Assembly (NCBI GenBank): GCA_039881145.1
Contig: JAYKKI010000052.1
Span: 10,857,001-10,921,000, forward strand
Direction of reading: 5' to 3'
Origin: Druceiella hillmani
Lineage: Eukaryota > Arthropoda > Insecta > Lepidoptera > Hepialidae
Length of the DNA: 64,000 nt
The notes below the pieces were generated by a model, which saw only the letters and a program-made list of their open reading frames with translations, was not told the DNA's origin and did not search any database. Positions 59,490 through 64,000 of this stretch are shown here, in pieces; the first letter of the stretch is position 1; every line of letters begins with the position of its first letter. The translations under genes were made by a program, and so were the position numbers.

Positions 59490-60045
59490 ATTAGGTAAAT
59501 CCAAATTCGAGAAAAAGACGTTAATCAGAGAATTCAACTCGGCTAGGCAGTATTCGGGAAACTCCGACCTATCTTGTTCAAAATACCCCAGTGTTTGAAG
59601 ACAAAAGTTTTCAACCAGTTTGTGGTGGCAGTGACGACATACGGAAACGAGATTTGGCCGTTTACTATTGGCCTCATAAAAATACTCCAAGTGCGCTATG
59701 GAAAGCAACGCCTCCTACTCGTCTCCTACGGACTTTCTCAACGTCTCCTACGGATTTTCTCATTAATCCGTAATGAGAAAATCCGTAGGAGAACTAATGT
59801 CACTGACAGACCTTTTAGGATTGGCAGACTGAAGTAGCAATTGGCTGGTCATATAGCGCGCAGAATCGACAATTGTTTGAAAAAAAAAATTTTCGAATGG
59901 TTGGACCTCCCCTAGCTAGGTGGAAAAATAACCTGATAAAGGTCACGGGAATCCGTTGTGTGCAGAGGCGCATGGGATCGAATTTTGCCTGAGTCTATAG
60001 AAGAAACATATGTTCAGCATTGGAAATATTCTGTCTAATGATGAC
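59490..60045 (+). pseudogene. LINE ORF2 C-terminal remnant
   Basis: The plus-strand frame 59574-59837 reads CLKTKVFNQFVVAVTTYGNE, then IWPFTIGLIKILQV and a RNEKIRRRTNVTDRPFRIG segment. It continues past a stop as QLAGHIARRIDNCLKKKIFE and ends near EETYVQHWKYSV. This follows the known LINE signature: LKTKVFNQCVLPVMTYG.ETW, the IRNEEIRRRT.V.D segment, then W.WAGHIARR and Y.QQW at the end. It is 5'-truncated with several stops. A 22-bp perfect inverted duplication at 59744-59792 disrupts the middle. Confidence 0.78.
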
Positions 60046-60270
60046 GAGAATATGTTTGTTAAAAATAGAAATAATTATAACTCAATTATTGTAATAATTT
60101 CTCTTTATTTAGTTTTTCCTCATTCCTTAAGTTTTTCCTCATTTCGCATTCTTCCTAAGTAGGCTTCCTAGGTAGTAGAGCAAATTAACTAGGGACTGGC
60201 CGTTAGTAAATAAGAAATAGTACCAAGTACCAAGTGCATATTGGTCCTTCAATGAATTGGCTTTCAAGGA
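60046..60270. other. Non-coding sequence after the LINE remnant
   Basis: Short local duplications (TAGTTTTTCCTCATT / AAGTTTTTCCTCATT; TCCTAAGTAGGCTTCCTAGGTAG). No gene. Confidence 0.4.
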
Positions 60271-60274
60271 CGAC

Positions 60275-60470
60275 GACCCGATTTCGTCGACGTTTTTTCA
60301 CCACGAGTGCTTTGCTTTCAGTAGCGTCTTTTGGTGTGACAGGGAGTGACAAATTTTAATTAAGGCGCCGCTCAGGACTCGGTGCCTCCCGAGTTTTTAA
60401 TTAAATTTTGCTGACAGCATAAGCTAAGCACTTAATGAACCTGACTATGGAAACGGATGGTAATTTGAGG
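60275..60470. promoter_or_regulatory. Candidate homeodomain/TALE-type enhancer block
   Basis: Within about 80 bases: TGTGACAGGGAGTGACAAAT, TTTTAATTAAGG, a GC core with GGCGCCGC, then GTTTTTAATTAAATTTTG and CTGACAGCAT. TGACAG matches the site of Meis/Homothorax-class proteins and TTAATTAA matches homeodomain sites. The arrangement is roughly symmetrical. Confidence 0.3.
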
Positions 60471-61051
60471 TAGTTCTTCAATTTTAGCAAGATATGCTTG
60501 GCCAGAGTTGCGTATGAAGTGGAAATGGTTTAAGCGAAATTAAAAGTAAAGTCGATTTAATAGATTTTAGAGAAGATAAATACTTTCATTCTTCTGGGAT
60601 AAATTTATATTATACTGACGATCGTTAATCTATTCCAATCAAAAACGAATACGCCCGCGTACTGCGGCAAACTCCAATATGCCAGTACGTGCTTCAGATG
60701 AAGCTATAAACAAATATCGCCAAATTTTGACAGGCATGATTATAACTAAACTAACTTTTTATTTTATATAATGGCTTCCGAAGTCGTAGTTTCATATTAG
60801 ATTTGAAAATACGTATGTTTAATTCGATTTGGAAATATGTAAGTTCAATTATACTTGGAAAAAGTGTTTCAATTATACATGAATATAAGTGTTTAATTAT
60901 ACTTGTAAATATGTAAAAGTGTTTTCCATTAAACTTGAATACGTGTTAATTAGGCTTGAATATAAATATATTAATTATACTTGAAATTTAATGTGTTTAA
61001 GTCGACTTGATTATAAGTGTGTGTAATTAGGTTTTAATGTGCTTGTTTAAT

Positions 61052-61108
<57 letters not shown>

Positions 61109-61149
61109 GTGTGTGCGTGTGCGTGTGTGTAATCAAATGTTTTCATTTA
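60471..61149. repeat. Degenerate short-period repeat followed by TA/TG microsatellite
   Basis: 60795-61050 holds irregular copies of TTAATTATACTTGAATATAA and GTGTTTAATTA at a period of about 24-40. (TA)n at 61056-61093 runs into a (TG)n-type tract to about 61130. Confidence 0.6.
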
Positions 61150-61325
61150 CATGTGCTGTGAGAATTTGCTTCTTGCCAAACTACATGAGTTAAGGTTAAA
61201 TAGTTATGGGGAAATACCCTATAGGTTTCGATTTATTTACGAGTGTCAAAATATGCGGCATTAATGGTCGTATTTTTTGATTGCGTTGATTTAGAAACTT
61301 GATGTTTTACTCCAAGGGATCGTAG

Positions 61326-61333
61326 ATCTAAAT
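61326..61333 (+). repeat. hAT target-site duplication, left copy
   Basis: ATCTAAAT, identical to 63601-63608. Eight bases is the length expected for hAT transposons. Confidence 0.93.
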
Positions 61334-61351
61334 CAGGGCTGTCCAAACTAC
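61334..61351 (+). repeat. hAT terminal inverted repeat, left
   Basis: CAGGGCTGTCCAAACTAC; the first 15 bases match the right terminus. Confidence 0.93.
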
Positions 61352-61459
61352 ATACCTTCGCGGGCCGTTTAAATTAAATACAAAAGCTTGAGGGCCGCAG
61401 AAAAAAATACTTTTAATTTGAAGTAAAATAAAATACAGGGTAATAATATCTTTAGACGT

Positions 61460-63107
61460 TTATTGGTTCTTCATTAATTTATCTTTAACAATCACATCGA
61501 TATCAACATCAACATTCGTTGTTGCCAGACGCATTGCCTGAAGAAGTAACTTATCTGACAGTGAAGATCTGTACTTAGATTTTATAAAAATCATGGTTGA
61601 ATACGCGCTTTCACATAAATAAGTGCTGCCCATCATCGATCCCATTTTCAAGCCAAAATTTGTTAATTTGGGGAAACGATCGCCAAGGATCTTAAAAAAA
61701 TCCATTCCAGTTTCTGTTCTACACTTGTAAAAGGGGTCTGCCTGTACGTCACATAATTCCAACTGGTAATCAGTCTTTACGGTTTCGATTTGAATCGTTA
61801 ATTGATGCGTAAAAAGAGACAAATCGCTCTCTAATTTTTTGAAATTTGCGAAACGCTGCTCAAATTCAAAAATTACCTCGTCGATATACTTCAAGTGGTC
61901 AGAAAAGTTGCTTCTTTCAAAATTTCTCATTTCGGTATAATGTTCTTCGCAACTTGGAAAAAAAGAAAAGTCATTTTTTTCCAGTGACGTTTTGAACAAT
62001 ATCAGTTTATTTTTGAATCCATTCACATGTCCATACAAGTTGGCTATATTGTGTTGTTTGCCTTGTAATTTTAAATTTAATTCGTTCAAATGTTGTGTCA
62101 TATCAGTAAAAAATGCGAGATCAGCAAGGAATTCAGGATCTTGCATTTTAGTTTCCATATCAGTAGTGTCAGATTTTATTTCATTTTTGAGAAATATGGG
62201 AATTTCTTTCCGTAAATCGAAAAAACGCTGCAAGCACTGACCAGCACTCAACCATCGGATTTCTGAGTGTAACAGCAGATCTCCATAGGTTGCGTTAATT
62301 TCAGTTAAAAAATTGCGAAATTTACGATGACTCAAAGCTTTGTTTCCGCCTCTAATAAGATTTGTTATTTTAACAACTATTTTCATGACATTCATTTGGC
62401 GCAAAGATTTTCCGCATAAGGCTTCTTGGTGTATGATACAATGGATTAATGGGCAATCAATGCCATTTTGTTTTAGATGTCCCGTAAATCCTGTAACGTT
62501 TCCTGTCATAGCTTTTGCTCCATCGGTCACAATACAAGAACATTTTTGAAACCAACCGTATTCTATGACAGTTTTGTTAACAGCTTGAAAGATATCGCTG
62601 CCTTTAGTTGATCCATGTAGCGGCATTAAATTTAACATATCTTCCGTGATCGAAAAATCTTGATTTTGTGTAATTGAAATGAAATGTGAAATTGAAATGC
62701 AGCTAATAAAAATTATTAATTGACTGATATCTGTTTGGTCGGTACTCTCGTCCAAACATAATGAATAATATTCACAGTTTACAATGTAATCACATATTTT
62801 TTTCGAAACAAATTCTCCCATATCATCTATTCGTCGCGCAACTGTTTGGTGAGATAATGTTACAGATTCAAATTTTTCCGCCAATTTCGGCTGCATAAAG
62901 CGATAAGCCATGGCAACTGCGCATTTTTTTATAAAAACTCCGTCGCTGAATGGTTTTTTAGCTTTGGCTAATTGCAAACAAACTTCATAAGAAGCAGCCA
63001 AACGTTCTCTAAGCAGCCAAATTGTTATCGCAAATAAAATAGTCGAGTTCCCACTTGTCATTAAATGCACGATGTTCATCACTTATTTTTCGCTTCTTCG
63101 TAGACAT
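61460..63107 (-). pseudogene. hAT transposase, GTF2IRD2/ZBED-like, N-terminally broken
   Basis: A 539-540 codon frame (ATG at 63079; stop at 61460) lacks stops through the catalytic core. Visible motifs, counted from 63082: LDESTDQTDISQLIIFI with Asp111; TDGAKAMTG with Asp187; HCIIHQEALC with the CxxH pattern at 215-218; SEIRWLS near 273; and CESAYSTMIFIKSKYRSSLS with Glu491 in the C-terminal dimerisation region. Asp111, Asp187 and Glu491 are the presumed DDE triad. Relatives begin with a short KRK...F..KW..DYFF segment and a BED-type zinc finger. Here that first segment survives from ATG 63107 but in another frame (KRKISDEHRAFNDKWELDYF), ending at TAG 63009-63011, and the zinc finger is absent. 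An 11-bp direct repeat spaced 19 bp (62992-63002 and 63011-63021) marks the break. Catalytic part possibly intact; DNA binding lost. Confidence 0.88.
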
Positions 63108-63582
63108 AATGAAGTTTTTCAAGTATTTTTCTCAAACCGGCTGGTTAAATACTTATGAAATTCACAATTACTTTTTTCTTTTATTTCACACGTTATTTAT
63201 AACGTGTGAAATTCAAAGCGGCAGTGATACGAACATAATGAAAGCACAAGTTTAACTAATACGGACACAAACAAATACTAACATAAACATCTTACTTACA
63301 GACTTATTTTGTATACAAAATACTTTCCGGGAATTCCCCCAATATTATAAAGATAACTTCACTTTTAAATGTTGTCATGCGAATGGAATGTTACTAGATT
63401 AAAAATAAATGAATTATATATAATATTTTGAGAAAGATTTCTATTATCCAAACTATTTATAGGTATCCAAAACTATTTTCTGATTAATATACAATGTAGA
63501 TTTAAATTTTAAAATATGCGTTGCGGGCCGCATAAAAACAAGCCGCGGGCCGGCTCACCGGGAACACCAAGGCCCGCGGGCC

Positions 63583-63600
63583 GTTGTTTGGACAGCCCTG
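63583..63600 (-). repeat. hAT terminal inverted repeat, right
   Basis: GTTGTTTGGACAGCCCTG on the plus strand, the inverted counterpart of the left end. Confidence 0.93.
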
Positions 63601-63608
63601 ATCTAAAT
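63601..63608 (+). repeat. hAT target-site duplication, right copy
   Basis: ATCTAAAT, identical to the left copy at 61326-61333. Confidence 0.93.
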
Positions 63609-63811
63609 GTTTGTCTTTTTTGTCAACTATTAATTACATTATAATTTAATTTCAACTTTATACCTCCACGTGGTCCTGAGAAAAACATATTGACAGATCA
63701 ACGAGTAACGACGTAACCCTATAAGTGTTCGTTTTTGTCCGTTTGAGGTACGGGACCCTAAAAGACGGAACCCTTATAAGATCACTCACGTGTCCATATC
63801 ATATAATTGAT

Positions 63812-64000
63812 GATACAGAAACTGTAGTTTCCCAGAATCTGTCTGATACAGAAACTCTAATTTCCCAAAAGCTGTCTAATATAGAAACTCTAGTTTCCCA
63901 AAAGCTGTCTAATACAGAAACTTTAGTTTCCCAGAAGCTGTCTAATACAGAAACTCTAGTTTCCCAGAAGTTGTCTGATACAGAAACTCTAGTTCCCCAG
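63812..64000 (+). repeat. 33-bp minisatellite running off the window end
   Basis: GATACAGAAACTCTAGTTTC followed by CCAGAAGCTGTCT repeats with a 33-bp period (starts at 63812, 63845, 63878, 63911 and so on), at least five to six copies. It is truncated by the window edge. Confidence 0.9.

Larger units (their letters stand above)
61334..63600 (-). mobile_element. hAT-superfamily DNA transposon, 2267 bp
   Basis: The left terminus is CAGGGCTGTCCAAACTAC and the right terminus, read inward, is CAGGGCTGTCCAAACAAC: 15 identical bases, then a mismatch. The element is flanked by perfect 8-bp duplications ATCTAAAT. Subterminal sequence carries several GCGGGCC-type motifs on both sides (for example 61360-61368, 63518-63560), typical binding-site clusters for hAT transposases. 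The interior is filled by one transposase-like gene on the minus strand. The coding start is damaged (next entry), so mobility would need a transposase from elsewhere. Confidence 0.93.
61150..63780 (+). repeat. Interspersed repeat split by the hAT element (halves 61150-61333 and 63601-63780)
   Basis: The left half (TGTGCTGTGAG, AGGTTTCGATTTATTTACGA, GGCATTAATGGTCGTATTTT) and right half (TGGTCCTGAGAAAAACATAT, TGACAGATCAACGAG, TACGGGACCCTAAAA) line up in order with the uninterrupted copy at 49640-49945. The transposon landed in the middle. Confidence 0.7.

Overview
The window looks like non-coding DNA of an insect nuclear genome, most probably a moth or butterfly (Lepidoptera). The base composition is very AT-rich. 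Single exons with good splice sites sit in kilobases of transposon debris, and several repeat sequences are of kinds common in Lepidoptera: decayed non-LTR reverse-transcriptase tails, tRNA-headed SINEs and hAT, piggyBac and mariner relics. The species assignment is inference. There is no bacterial-style gene organisation.

Host genes are scarce. The only well supported host coding sequence is one exon at 15990-16524 (+ strand; coding from ATG 16045). It has a polypyrimidine-AG acceptor and an AAG|GTAAGA donor and encodes the first 160 residues of an acidic protein I do not recognise. A probable 5' non-coding exon lies just upstream (about 15013-15147). GC-rich patches at about 0.9-1.2, 4.3-4.5, 7.9-8.3, 24.8-25.1, 41.1-41.5, 46.2-46.5, 50.4-50.9, 57.6-57.9 and 60.3-60.5 kb are candidate promoters, 5' UTR exons or enhancers, not proven ones.

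The rest is mobile and tandem DNA. (1) A family of palindromic elements (copies at 3.8, 23.2, 29.9 and 58.5 kb) carries a sequence matching the core of a type I hammerhead self-cleaving ribozyme. The best copy (58468-58835) has two intact, divergently oriented ribozymes and a 12-bp target duplication, resembling inverted terminal repeats of Penelope-like retroelements or retrozymes. I consider this the most interesting system in the window. (2) A hAT transposon (61334-63600) with matching termini, a perfect 8-bp target duplication and a long GTF2IRD2/ZBED-like transposase frame is nested inside an older repeat. Its N-terminal zinc-finger region is missing and the start is out of frame. (3) A 644-bp piggyBac-like deletion derivative (34597-35240) between TTAA sites keeps only a 59-codon transposase N-terminus. 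(4) A foldback element (1654-2464) has long inverted repeats around a minisatellite. (5) LINE reverse-transcriptase remnants lie at 2.5-3.4, 11.9-12.3, 17.8-18.2, 24.0-24.4, 31.2-31.5 and 59.5-60.0 kb. SINEs at 38.5 and 48.0 kb end in the same tail as one of those LINE families.

Tandem arrays are prominent: 35-bp (10.3 kb), about 168-bp (5.1 kb), 150-bp (18.5 kb), 71-, 234- and 188-bp (20.4-21.8 kb), 138-bp with an unbroken frame (25.6-28.2 kb), 251-bp nearly identical units (32.8-34.1 kb), 59-bp (40.3 kb), 237-bp with a dimeric higher-order pattern (52.0-53.9 kb), 137/138-bp (54.7-55.3 kb) and 33-bp (from 63.8 kb to the window end). Most long reading frames in the window fall in these arrays, in TA microsatellites or in dead LINEs, and should not be read as genes.
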